A stretch of DNA of 64,000 bases, taken from NCBI GenBank assembly GCA_015499995.1, contig JADNRV010000063.1, positions 62,001 to 126,000 on the forward strand, in the 5' to 3' direction. This document shows positions 1-10,944 of this stretch, one piece after another. Position 1 is the stretch's first letter. Each line of letters begins with the position of its first letter. The translations under genes and the position numbers were made by a program. Below the pieces are notes generated by a model. The model did no database searches and had not been told where the DNA came from. It saw only the letters and a list, made by a program, of their open reading frames with translations. This DNA comes from Flammula alnicola (taxonomy: Eukaryota > Basidiomycota > Agaricomycetes > Agaricales > Strophariaceae).

Positions 1-431
1 CCAGCAGTGGTTCTTGAGATATTTCTTTTTCTCTTCAGAAAAGTTGAGATCTGCACAAGGATTCTTGATTTCTTCTGCAGTTTTGTGTTTTGATCATGCT
101 CCCGAGCTGTTATGGAGAGTCTTTTTTCATATCTTGGCAATGTCTGCTCAGATTGCCTTCCGGATACATCCATTTTCTTTGTATTGAGATGCTGAATATA
201 TTTTAATAAGGCAGTGAAATACAGAAAGTGAGATGGGGATCTCAAAAAAAAGAATACCACATGTGTATGGCATGTGGCCTGCCATCCCTCATGTCGTCCT
301 CATGTTAGTTGCTCGTGTTCCGCCTCATGTTCTCCTAGTACGAATTTATTTTTGAGACGTCTTAATGATGATCCGATAATGACAGGGGAATAGATAACAA
401 GGAGGGGAAACACTCAAAAGAAGGGGCGAAG
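1..431. other. Left flank, no gene recognised
   Basis: This AT-rich stretch has few CpGs and no open frame that resembles a known protein. It lies before the first exon of the KDZ transposase. The CCGAGG/CCTCGG hexamer that fills the next 7.8 kb is absent here, so the transposon boundary may fall in or near it. I could not identify a convincing terminal inverted repeat. Confidence 0.5.
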
Positions 432-2169
432 ATGAATCTTCTCCTCCCTCCAACATTCTTTCCCTCCCTGCTTCTGTTTCATCTCATGAGCACTCGCGTC
501 CACACCCTTGATTCCGGTGAGTCCAGTGATGATGAACCACAGGAGATGGGATGGTGGAAAGAGAACAAGGGGAGACCACAAAGGAAAGGGAAAGGAGGAA
601 GCAACGCTAGAGTGGTACCCGAAGTGCAGGAGCCGTGGCAACCTGTGGAGCCCGAGGTTTACCTCGGGGACCCGACGGAGCAGGAAGTGATTGATAATGT
701 AGAAATCTCCCAGAAATATGGCCCGGGGGCAAGGTAAGCATGCCGAGGATGGCCGTTGGATGACCGTTGCAGCAGTTCTAATGCCACAAACCAGTCGCAA
801 AATGATTTCCTGCGGGAATGGGTGCCTCGGCGACCTGACTATTTGAAGACAATCTTGGCCATGGAAGCACCGTGGGATCCCATGGAGAAATGCGAGGCAT
901 GTGACCGTCGGGCAGGCAAATGGCGCTGTAAACAATGTGCCGGTGGGCGCATGCTTTGTGGTCTGTGTTTCCAGAATGAACACCAGTTTCTCCCGTTTCA
1001 TCGCGTCGAGACATGGAATGGGCGTTATTTCAAGGTCGGAGCTCTGTGGCAAGTTGGCGTTAAACTATACCTCGGCCATCATGGACTGCCATGCCCCGGG
1101 TCGGTGACAAGGCCGAGGGAAACTGAGCAATCTGATGGTGAGCTACTATCGTACTGTTGAGCTAACACTGATTGTGCGGCAGACAATGCCGAGGGATACG
1201 ACCTCGGCCCACCCCGGCTGCCACTGCAGATGCTGGCTTCGAGGGAGACATGTGGGCTGATCCTGAAATCCCTGTGGCCGCCGAGGGTGACGATGATGAT
1301 GACGACGATGTCGATGTCATGGAGGCGCCGACAACTGCACATCCGAGCACTCTCCCGCGGCCTCCACCCTATGACAATCATGGGAATCCTTTTATCACGA
1401 TTGTTGATGTTTCCGGGATCCATCATCTGCCAGTCATTGGATGTTTATGTAACGACGCCGACTCTGACATGGACATTGCCTACCTGAAGATGGGTTTATT
1501 CCCAACGAGCTTTATCCGAATTCAAACTGTCTTCACTTTCAATGTCCTGAAAGACTATCGATTGTCCAATCTGGAATGCAAAACTTCGTCATACCAATAC
1601 TATCAGAAGTTGAGGAGGTTGACATGTCCTGCATTCCCCAAAGCGGTTCTCAACAGATATCGGGAGCTCCGAAGGCTTAGCAGGGAATACAGAATATGAA
1701 AAAGTGGAAAATGCATGGCCGTGCTCATGATGAGCCCGAGGGCATTCCTCAGATGCCACTTCCCTCAGGCCCTCGCCGCGGGAACCAATGATGGTGCACC
1801 ACCGACGGAGCCCACGGCCTGGGTGAAAGTTCAGATCTGAATGATAGTGGAAACCCGATGGCCGCGGACAATGTACCTCGGGAAAGTTGGCGTCCTTCTG
1901 CCCAGCATGTCCCCAGCCAGGGGTGAATCTCCCTGCTAATTGGCAGGATGACCCTCATAGGTATTCAGTCAACAGTTCATGCATAAATTGGTATCCAAAT
2001 TCACGTCCATTGTAGGGAGTTATACACCAGGGTATTCACGGCAGATGGGAATTTCAAGGCCGAGCATCTCACTCCAAAAAATGAAGCTGACGACGTGCAC
2101 CTCACCCACGGAGAAGGCTTTATGACTGCCCCCGGCCCATACCAGGAACAGGCACCCCGTTACACACGA

Positions 2170-2598
2170 GTGAGTTGATTCTTGTTGTGTAACGCGATCA
2201 GTCCGTGCGTTAACGACCTCGGTGGCCGACTGATACTCACATCGGTGCCCGAGGTGGATGACGTCGGTGGCCGAACGGAGGAAGGCATCGGTGCCCGAGG
2301 AGTCTCGCATATCGGTCGCCGACGTGCTTCCCACTCGGGCACCGATGTGTGAACACGGTCGCCGAATGTCAGAGACTCGTCGGTCACCGATGCCTTCCTC
2401 CGTTCGGCCACCGACGTCATCCACCCTCGGGCACCGATGTGAGTATCAGTCGGCCACCGAGGTCATTGACAGCTCGGGCACCGGTGGTTTGAATATCTCG
2501 GGCACCGATACACTTACCCACAGGCACCGCTGTAGTTGACGACTGCATCAGGATCTAGCATGTCAGGTCACATGTACTGATATTGTTTCCTTTCTCAG
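2170..2598 (+). other. 429-bp intron of the KDZ transposase gene
   Basis: The donor GTGAGT follows the codon for R in the PRYTR segment. The acceptor TTTCTCAG precedes the codons for KPACNSHRAVLD. Both sides are phase 0, so the conserved KDZ protein reads straight through. The other introns of this gene are 39-55 bp, so this one is unusually long. The extra length is a 250-bp palindrome. Confidence 0.75.
2215..2464. repeat. Near-perfect inverted repeat (hairpin) inside a transposase intron
   Basis: The left arm 2215-2293 and right arm 2385-2464 are reverse complements over about 80 bp with a single one-base indel. The 91-bp loop is itself partly self-complementary. The arms are built from the words GGTGGCCGA and GTGCCCGAGG, the latter containing the element's hexamer. 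A transcript would fold into a long stem-loop that is spliced out of the transposase mRNA. It may be a nested foldback element or a small-RNA precursor; both are inference. Confidence 0.9.
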
Positions 2599-4839
2599 AA
2601 GCCAGCTTGCAATTCCCATCGTGCTGTTCTGGATGGTGAGAAGAGTGGTCCTGGAAAACGTGCTCGGGGCATCGGTGCCAATGCATGTGCTCGCCATGGG
2701 TGCTTCTGCCCGAGCAGTGTGGTGGATTTCCAAAAGGGTGAGAAGCAGATGAATATGGACTATTCGTTCTCGAAGCCTCAAAACCACCAACATTGGCTCC
2801 ATTGAAACGGTCGCCCTAATCTACGATATCATGTGTGAATATGGCGTCCACCTAGATGACCGTTTCTATGACCACACAGGCCTCACCCTCCCTCAGGGCA
2901 TTGCAATCGTCAAGGCCATCGGCTTATTTCATGTTCACGGTCATAAAGACGATTGCCTCCCTCGGTATGCTACCACTTACATTCCCGGCCTCGGTGTGAT
3001 CGATGGTGAAATCCTCGAGACCCTGTGGGCTGTGCTGAATGCAATCTCTCGAAGCCTGCGCTCGGCCACCACCGCCCACCGGACCGAGGTCGTCGATGAC
3101 CATATGGGGGACTCCAATTGGAAGAAAACAATCAACATGGGTGAGTGCTTCCATCACTTTGGTTACTCAATTATGTCTCAATATATCGGAATAGCATCCA
3201 CCATAGTGAATAAGTACGAACGGGCAGTTAAGGAGCAGGAGAAAGTGAAAAATACTTTGATGAATTCACCGAGGCCTGTCCTCAGGACTTATTCCGTATG
3301 GAAGCGAGAAATTGAACAGGCCGAGGCGCGCCGTCAAGAGGATGTCAAAAGCATGGACTACATGAATCTGAAAGTCGACAAACGTTAGTCTTCAGTACAT
3401 CTTGCTAGTATGGTAGCTCAATGTCACTCCCTGTAGCTCTCACCCGACGTGAAATCGAACTCAAATTATCGGAGAAAGAATTGCACACCGGCGGGCAGAC
3501 TGGGCAAGCAGCGTGGATCTCAAAAGGTCTGAAGATAGAAGAATCACAGTAAGTGTTTTGACCATATGTGCAATCAGAAGCTAATCCGAGGGCGTGAGAT
3601 TCGAACTTCGTGATCACGTACGCAAGCTAGGTCGGAGGCCGACAACTGCGCAGAAGCTGGAGTTGGCTAACAAGCGACGACAGCTCAAAAACCGAATCCG
3701 AGCTTTCACAAAGACTGGCATTGAATATCTCGGAGAAGATGCCGAGGACAGCATTTATGCTGTGGAAGAAGTTGTTGTGGATGACGATGTCAGCGAGGAA
3801 GACGATAATGAAACAGAGAATGCAACAATTAGTGCAGCGGACCCCGAGGGTCAAATTCTTCCATTCCCCTCGGCCATTCCAGAAGACTTCATCGCCACCC
3901 TCCCCGCGGAGCACCGAGCTGTCATCGCAGCCCTCCGGCAAAATGAGCTCGACATTCGTGAGGGCCACGGGGACGATGCACTCGACCTGGTTCGGACAGC
4001 CGTCATACATCTTTCTTGGCAGTTCAAAAACAAGGTCCGAACTGCGAGGTCGGGGGTACAGACAACGCGGGCCTGGGATCAAGTCAAGTTGCTGAACCGG
4101 ACGTGGAAGCTTCACCGACGGGTGTACAATCACAACAGGACTGTCATGATGACCCTCGGCGATCACGACACTGTGGCTATCAAATATCCATTCCTGGAAT
4201 TAGAGCATTGCCGCATCAGTACTACCATTTCCAATCCCAATTCAGCTGGCCAAAGTAGGGACCGCCTCCCGTGGTTTTGGAGCTCATCTGCTCGTCTGGT
4301 AGCGACCTCGGCCACCGACACTGAACACCAGAATGAATGTAAGCTCTCTTCTTGGCCAGAGTATCCAAACCTAATTATTGCATCAGTTTATAGGGTAAAT
4401 TGGCTACGTGCGAGAGCTCAGAACAATCGCTGGGCCGAGGAGCTGAATCTGACAAAGCATGAAATGCAATGGACCGTCCGGTGGTATGTGCACATGGCAG
4501 AAAAATGGAAGGCGCGCAGGGACCCAGCGGTGGAAGTGTCCCGTGGGCACCGAGCCTATGCCGAGAAACAAATGGCAATGTGGAACGAGCTCGGGCGGGT
4601 ATCAGAAGTTATTTTTTCTAATGCTAACAGTAGTCACGTGTCCGCATGGCGGCTTGTACTGTAGTTCAAATATGGTCTTACTATTGTACCCCGGTGGGCC
4701 CCGCGGCATATCACGGGCCATGCGAACAAAAATCGAAATTGGATATATCATTCCAGTTATAGGGCTGATCACATGACCTTATCTCAGATCATCAGTTCCA
4801 AAGTTCAAGTTTACTGTCATTCTCTCCTTCACCACCACC

Positions 4840-6204
4840 ATGCCTCTACCACACCTTGTTTCCCCACCACCCGACGCCCGAATGCCCATCTCTTATGAAG
4901 ATCGGGAGGCAAGTGCGAGGTTGAAGTTGCATCTGCTAATGGCCCGGCTTCGGACCGCAATCAGAACAGTGATGTCCCGCGATCGCAATTGGAAAATCTT
5001 GAACTGGAAGCAGAACATTCAAGATGAAGCTGTACGCATATTGCGCCTTTGAACACTGCCGATGGTCTAACAACATCGTCATTCATCCCACAGGAGCAAG
5101 TACTCACTCATGTTGGGTTTTGCACCGTCAACGGGTTCCGAATTCAGATCCCCTACCTGTTGAAGGATTTGTCAGATATGATCCTCGAGACTAATCCCCC
5201 TCGGCAGCCCGAGGCCAACACCCTGCCAGCATCCATTAACATGGACTTCAATGCTGACCAAGATGTCGAGATCCTCGGGTGCACCAAAGATTACTGTTAC
5301 TGGTGGAAGTCACCCGTGTCGGAGGCCGAGGTGCCCCGAGTCAACCGCCAGATTATACAAGCCCATTTCAAGGATTTTTTCACAACTGTGAGTTTGCTCC
5401 TCCAATTCTTTTTATTACAACAATATCCATTGCTTTTGAAAGGTGACGCACAAACATATGGCACAAATGGAAGCTCTGGGAAGCACTCGGAACATTCAAC
5501 ACAAAAACATAGGCGACGTCCCTGGGCTAGCTGCGAGGCCACCTCCACCGGCCCCACTGGCACCACCGGCGAATGCGACCCATGGGACGCCCGAGGACCT
5601 TAGTACCCCCGCAGTCCCTGGGAGTGCACCTACCTGCCGTAGTTGTGCACCACTGCGTGAGACCTTGCTCGTAGCTTTTGACCGACTTCAGTCTGTCCAG
5701 ACTCGAGTCAATGGCGCCGTTATCTTGGGTAAAGAAGCCGCAGAGAGATCTGCAGCGAGGGTGGGGGCATACAACATACTCGACCAAGTGTATTCGAAGC
5801 ATGGCATACCATTTCAAGATGGGGATTCATTGCCTGAGGAATACCAGAACATATTCCCGAGGCACGAACATCACGATGGGATTTTGAATGGAATCAAATT
5901 GAGAGCACAGGCCAAACAGCAGGCATCCGCGGAGGCCGAGGGCCCTTGGCAGTCGGACGGTAGCCCCTCAGCAGCTGGCAGGCCCGCAAACTCGGCTGCG
6001 AGCAACACTAATGACTCTGAAGCAGAGTCAGTAGAATCAATCCCGTCACAATTCCGTTCTCATGACTCCGACGGCTCCGACGAGCACAACTTGTCTAATG
6101 ACGATTCCGAGGGTGACAGTGGCAATTGGGAATTGGATGCCGAGGGTGAAGTTGAGTCGGAGAACAGTGAACAAGAATATGACAGAGATGAGGAAGATGA
6201 ATAA
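4840..6204 (+). CDS. Unrecognised three-exon protein of the KDZ-TET element
   Basis: The model joins exons 4840-5031, 5094-5387 and 5443-6204, which gives 415 codons plus a stop. Introns of 62 and 55 bp have GTACGC...CCCACAG and GTGAGT...TGAAAG borders, both in phase 0. I do not recognise the family. The N-terminal part is basic with an RLKLHLLMARLR-like helix. The middle has aromatic and cysteine residues (CTKDYCYWWKSP). A Pro/Ala-rich linker holds a CRSC pair near the start of exon 3, followed by a helical region. The last ~70 residues are very rich in D, E and S. It sits between the transposase and the convergent TET/JBP gene and contains the element's hexamer, so it probably moves with the element. 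A role as a DNA- or chromatin-binding accessory protein is only a guess. Confidence 0.65.
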
Positions 6205-6395
6205 ATTGTAACACCTTGTAGGTCTCGATGTGCCGCGGGCCCACCATTTTCGTTCGTTGAACCCCCACGGCGTCATCTCCCCCAGGGCCCTGATGTTTTG
6301 CACAAATGTACTTTTTATCATGTGGAATATCAATTGCTTGGTTAATATATTGATTGATTTGGTTATATATATAAATCTTCCCCGTGGGCACCGCA

Positions 6396-7649
6396 TTAAC
6401 AGCGGTCTGAATATATTGATTCATTTACCCATGATGGCTTGGTAACCCCCAACTCCTCAATGACATTCTGCTTCATGTGATATGCGAGGCATGCTCGGTC
6501 CCCGGGACAATTAGCACCATGCCTGACAAGCCGGCCTGCCAAAGCAACCACGGTCCCTGGGTCATACTTGAATCTCATCCCCAATCCTGGCAATTCGATC
6601 CTTCCATTTTCATATATTCCGAGGGCCACCAGTATGTCAAACCATGGATGAGCTGACCCATTGTCTCGGTGAAATGGTGTGTCTCGGTTGCTGATGACAG
6701 TCATGACTGTGAAGGGGGAGCTCCAAACTCGGAGTACCTCGGCGAGCCGATCCCCCTTTTTGATCGACCTCGGGCGCCCGGCGAGCAACTGGAGACTTTT
6801 TACTCCAGTGGCGTACACCTCAGGGTGGATGATACTCAACATTCCACCAACTAATGCTGAAGCTCTTATTTGCTTTTCCACCCATGCCATGCCGTGGTTC
6901 TGCATCAGTGCTGCAGAAACTTCCATGTTGTTTGATTTCTGCAAGAAAGTCAGTTATTTGGATGGCAACTACATTCAACTATTTACCTCGTGGGCCTGCT
7001 GAAACCAGGCTGGTGCCATGCTAACATTTCCTGGTTTTAACCATCCTTCTTCTGCTCTGAAAAATGTCGGTCCCCCGCGCCAGCTACTGCATGCCTTGGT
7101 ATGGATGGATCTCTCCAGTAAATGCATATCGTCCCACATTTGCGTCTGGCGCACCTCGGTCAACCTCGGCCCCCGAGGACGTAAACCGAATCACACACCG
7201 AGCGTTGTGTTGTCAGAGCCCCGGGTATATACCAGACCAACATATTTCCATCCGTATCGGTGACGATGCATGGTTCCATTTGGTAGACCGTGGGCGAAAA
7301 TATGGGAGGAAACTTCTTTAGCAATTTTGCCTCTACCTTGGAATTGCGACCGGTGGCCTTCTCGGTTAACTCGGCCACATAGTCGTCGGCCCTCCACTGG
7401 GTTACATCTGTTTCAAATTTTGAATTAATATGACAGACATCATTTCCTGGGAAGAGTGATCAACTTACATTTTCTGCTGTATGCTTCTGTCAGGACATCA
7501 ACAGCCAGGTCACATTCCTGCAAGAGTGTCAAGTCCCAGTCAGATGGGAAGGGGACATAATCATCACAGGATTGAAGCTTTTGGAGAAATTTGGCTTTCA
7601 TGTAAGTGGAAATAGCCTCTGTCAGGTGAAGTGCAATGTCTGCTGTCAT
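6396..7649 (-). pseudogene. TET/JBP-like 2OG-Fe(II) dioxygenase, one frameshift
   Basis: This family oxidises 5-methylcytosine or thymine in DNA using Fe(II) and 2-oxoglutarate. On the minus strand, exon 1 is 7649-7469, intron 7468-7408 (GTAAGT donor), a long exon 7407-6987, intron 6986-6939, and the last exon 6938-6396. The last exon carries the double-stranded beta-helix: SPFTVMTVISNR, then the HxD iron motif in TPFHRDNGS, a distal His in VRHGANCPGD, and the following Arg in DRACLAYH as the likely 2-oxoglutarate contact. Exon phases are otherwise consistent, but a C-run near 7170-7174 is one base short: the frame ends in VLGGRG and continues shifted at LTEVRQTQMWDDM. Either the copy is inactive or this is a homopolymer sequencing error. 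Assignment to TET/JBP rests on motif order and the KDZ context. Confidence 0.75.
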
Positions 7650-7765
7650 GGTGGTTTGTGGTTAGAAGAAAGAGTATAATTTCATTTCCCTGACGTGACC
7701 CGGTCATGTGACGGGAAATTGCAGTAAAATCTTTTATTTACAATTGTTCCTTTGGATGGAAGTGC

Positions 7766-8041
7766 CGAGGGCCAAATATTACAATGGCTGACCCTCGGCA
7801 CGCACTGCCTCGGTCCCGCATATTCACCGGAAAATGATCTGTATTTGTTGTCTCGTTGTCTTTCACTAGATGTAGAAGTAGAAAGCAAGGCCAGTGGTGG
7901 GATGCTAAAATTTAGCATCCCACCACGGTGCTTGCTTTCTACATCTACATCCAGTGGAAGACAATATAACTACATATTGTTTTCAGGTGAATATGCGAGA
8001 TCGAGGGAGTACGTGCTGAGGGACGAACAATTGTGTAACGG
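7766..8041. repeat. Long imperfect palindrome upstream of the TET/JBP gene
   Basis: The centre is GCTAAA-A-TTTAGC at 7904-7916. Inner arms are close to perfect (GTGGTGGGATGCTAAA and complement, then the TAGAAAGCAAG block). Outer arms, out to about 130-140 bp, match with substitutions around CGCATATTCACC and CCTCGG. It lies 5' of the minus-strand dioxygenase gene and could be a foldback element or a hairpin-forming control region. Both strands of it read as short spurious frames. Confidence 0.85.
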
Positions 8042-8082
8042 AATGGTAGGTGGAACCCGAGGGCCATTTATATGGCCACCTC

Positions 8083-8280
8083 GGGACCAATTGCCAGGCC
8101 CCTATTACCCCGCCCTAACCCCCCCCCCCGGGAACCAAATACCTGGCCCCCCTGGGAATCAATTTCCCCCCCCCCCGGGAACCAATTACCGGGCCCCCCT
8201 GGGAATCATTTACCCCGGCCCCCTGGGAACCAATCCCTGGGCCCCCTGGGAACCCATTACGCCCGCCCTCGGGACCGAAC
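8083..8280. repeat. G/C-rich minisatellite, about 25-bp unit
   Basis: About eight imperfect units of the form CCCCCTGGGAACCAATTACC recur with C-runs of variable length. The array is immediately 3' of the palindrome and close to the inferred right edge of the KDZ element. It would translate to a Pro/Gly repeat but has no sign of being coding. Confidence 0.8.
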
Positions 8281-8496
8281 CCCGCGCGGTAACCAGGCCC
8301 TGGGTGTGCCTATAGGACCCATTTGCATGCAAATGAACCATGTGACACGCGATTTCGTACCTGATCCGGCCGCACCGTGAAGCACATGACACCTGTTGTT
8401 TCTGAGTCAGTGCGGCTAGCCCGGTGATCATGGTGATTTTGTTGATTACCGGACTTAGGTTACTAAGGTAATTGTTATACTGTCCTATGTGCTGTC

Positions 8497-9483
8497 ATGG
8501 AGAACACATATGGTCTCCCTCTCAGGATCAAACCTATGGAGCCTTTTGCTCCTGAGGCTCGACCTGGTCATTGTCTGCTGGATCAGTTCTCTGACTGGTT
8601 CAAGTGGACTCAATTCCCCCGATTTTCCAATGCAGCAGACCCTGATGCAGCATGGAAGATCATGCTCAACAAGCTCATTGAGAAGCTCGATGATGAGCCT
8701 CATTCTATCTATGCTAGAGTAGACGGCAGCACGCCCCCAGGCCCGTGGCAGGTCGCTACTGGTGTTGTTATCAAACAGGAGGGTGGCCAGGTTTATTCTG
8801 GGTCCCACTCTGCTGGCAGGGCTACTAGCACTGATGCAGAGCTCTTTGCTGTCAGGATTGCCTCGTAAATGCCATTCGGTATTCCGATGTTAATCGTGTC
8901 GTTATTTTTATGGACACCATGCATGCTGCACGACTTGCTGTTGACCCCTCTCTGCATTCCTTTCAGCACATGTCGCTGTTGGTGTGTCATCTACTTGAGC
9001 CATGGTTTGAGAGATCTCCAAACCATAGGGTCAAATTTGTCGAATCTCCCTCCGACTTGGAGTGGGGCATCCATCAAGAGGCTCATGACCTCGTCGTGGG
9101 CAGGCCTGGTGTTTACGCTGGGCTTGACTCTCTCTCTTGATTATCTTCGCAAAGACAAAGACAAGTTGTCATGGAAACACTGGGCCAATGAGGTCCAGGA
9201 GCGTCCTCTTTATCTTGGGTCCCAATTTATGGACCTTAAGGACTTGAACAGCGGCGAGTCCCTCAGGCCAACACCTGTCAAAGGCGGGCCTTGGCTCCTT
9301 GTAGGCGGTCAGACCTCTCAGCTCTTTGCCCGCATGTGCCATTTAATTACAAATCATGCTCCGATCGGCTCGTACTATGAGCGGTTCAAAATCGATGACC
9401 CTAGGGCCCTCGGTTGCGAGTGTGGGGTTTATCCTCAGACCCGCAATCATATCTTCAAGTGCAAGAAACAGCCTTGGACTCGC
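8497..9483 (+). pseudogene. LINE ORF2 C-terminal part (RNase H), frameshifted
   Basis: The frame opens with MENTYGLPLRIKPMEPF. It contains RNase H motifs VDGSTPPG (first Asp) and TDAELFAV (Glu), then breaks at a TAA near 8865, where one A is missing relative to the copy at 25543-26640. Downstream, other frames carry AHDLVVGRPGV and the Cys-rich CECGVYPQTRNHIFKCKK. The reading is cut at 9483 by the LTR insertion and resumes at 10945 with KPKFISELATYLLKHP-like codons. Confidence 0.85.
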
Positions 9484-10944
9484 TGATAGGGCTGCAAATA
9501 GGCCACGCGTGAATTTCGCGAATATATCATCTTTTACCTATAGAATATAACCGAGACAGAGAGACTATAACCTACCCAAGTTAGTAGTCTAAGGCCTAGC
9601 TATGCAACTACTAGTTGTCATATAACCTGTGACAATGGTAATCAGACGCGGTTCAGAGCTAGCTGAGTCCGTATGATAAGCCGGGAGACAGTTAAAAGTT
9701 ATCAGGCAGTAAAACACAGAACGCATAAGTCATAAACGACTAGCGAGGCATAAACGCACCATGGGGAATAATTTAAAAGACTTCTGGATACTTTGGAATT
9801 AGTGCGCGGCGAATTCAGTACAATCAGAGTATTGCTGAAAAGCTAGCTATAAAATACTACAGCTAGGAGTACAAGACGCAGCTAGTTAGCATGCGGTCAA
9901 AACGCACGACTACTAGCGCGCGTATCTTGTGACTTACTACGAGACGAACGGGACGCGGACGCGTTAGTTAGACGCACGCTCTACCCTCTACCTGGGGGGG
10001 CTACCAAAAGTGGTAATAGGACGAGAAAGGAAAGAAGGAACCGGCATCAATGATGGCCGCAGGTCCGGAATAAAGCGGCACCGCTAGCCGAGACGCACGC
10101 ATGATGCGCATGGTACACGGAAGTCAGGAGCGTCCTAGCGCGCTAAAATGGGATGAATTTCCAAATCCCTTGACCTCTATCTGGTCACCTGGAATACCCA
10201 ACCCTATACCCATTGCCTGCAGGCATTATTTACACGAGATAAGAATGTTTTACACTATTTTATTCGCATACTAGAACCACACATAGCTGTAGTATAAAAG
10301 ATGTACCTATGTAGCTAGTTACCTTAAGCAATCTCTTCCCAGTTTTATTTCGAGCTAAGACGCAGTGTCTAGTAAGAAAGAGGACGAATAAAGGATCAGT
10401 TTGACTTCAATAGAGTTCGTTTGAAAGCCAGAAGAAGGCTTAGTGTTAAAGAGAAGTTCTTGAGGACAAGGTCCAAGAATTTAGAAGCCAGAAGAGTGCT
10501 TAGAGGCCGGAAGAGTGCCTAGAGAAAGTCAGAAACAGAGTCCAAGTGGGCTAGCAGATCGTTCAGAAGGTAGCGCACAGTGCGGCCTTAGTTTCAGACG
10601 AGTTCCGAGCCTCCAGAGCAGCTAGTGCTTCGAAAGTCGAGCTAGTAGCGTCTTAGAGAGCTTTTCTAAAAACATAAAACCTTAAAATCAATAAAACCGT
10701 TCATCCTTGTGATAAAACGAAGCTTGAAACGAAGATAAAACGTGTATTTGAATAATCCCTCATACCCACTTTAAACGAACCGCGAGGCGCTGTCTACAAG
10801 TCAGCTAGCTAAATAAAACAAACACTGTGGAGTACAGCACACTACATATTTCTGAAGCTAGTAGAGCGTCGCTCGACCTAGTTAGGATCTCGCTCCGCAG
10901 TTGTGTGTGTTGTTTAGGTCGCTGAGCGCGTAGCGGGTCTCTCA
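9484..10944. mobile_element. Solo-LTR-like insertion in LINE copy A
   Basis: The segment starts TGATAGGG and ends GTCTCTCA, so it has TG...CA borders, and it is flanked by the 4-bp duplication TCGC (9480-9483 and 10945-10948). Removing it and one TCGC restores the LINE sequence seen at 12928 and 25646. It has no coding potential. A TATAAAAG box near 10292 and AATAAA-like signals further on fit an LTR read on the plus strand. At 1.46 kb it is long for an LTR, so a non-LTR origin is not excluded. A decayed second copy lies at 61346-62597. Confidence 0.75.

Larger units (their letters stand above)
432..4664 (+). pseudogene. KDZ transposase with CxC2 domain, multi-exon, decayed
   Basis: The gene encodes a DDE/RNase H-fold transposase that would cut and paste the element. 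Exon 1 (432-733) is followed by a CxC2-type cysteine cluster (773-1137, with CEAC, CKQC and CGLC pairs). Next come the KDZ N-terminal region (1183-1690), the CPACPQPGVN motif (about 1898-1960), catalytic block 1 with ADGNFKAEH (2032 on), the CARHGCFCP block (2599-2780), block 2 with YDIMCEYG and block 3 with DGEILETLWAVLN (2780-3383). C-terminal exons lie at 3437-3548 and 3591-4664 and include VNWLRARAQ and EMQWTVRWY. Supported introns are 734-772, 1961-2015, 2170-2598 and 3384-3436. Frames disagree near 1183, 1694, 2775 and 3548/3591, and the stretch 1790-1880 is unreadable, so I call it a pseudogene. Sequencing errors are an alternative for some of the shifts. Confidence 0.85.
430..8300. mobile_element. 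KDZ-type DNA transposon carrying a TET/JBP gene
   Basis: The block holds a KDZ transposase (plus), an unrecognised three-exon gene (plus) and a TET/JBP-like dioxygenase (minus). That combination matches the published association of KDZ transposons with TET/JBP genes in mushrooms. CCGAGG or CCTCGG occurs roughly 50 times by eye between about 640 and 8290, against about four expected, in exons, introns and spacers and in several reading frames. It is rare on either side. The outer ends are inferred from this compositional edge and from the start of LINE homology near 8490. No terminal inverted repeat or target duplication was verified. Confidence 0.7.

Noticed and set aside
2160..2539. Mirror-image frames on both strands sharing the same peptide (MTSVAERRKASV)
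   Set aside because: They arise from the palindrome in the KDZ intron, not from genes.
7682..8315. Frames over the second palindrome and minisatellite, including a Pro/Gly-rich 187-codon frame
   Set aside because: Palindrome mirror frames followed by a minisatellite translation; no family similarity.
8321..8334. Perfect 14-bp palindrome ATTTGCATGCAAAT as a possible operator or element end
   Set aside because: Single occurrence, no partner at the left edge of the KDZ element; may be chance.
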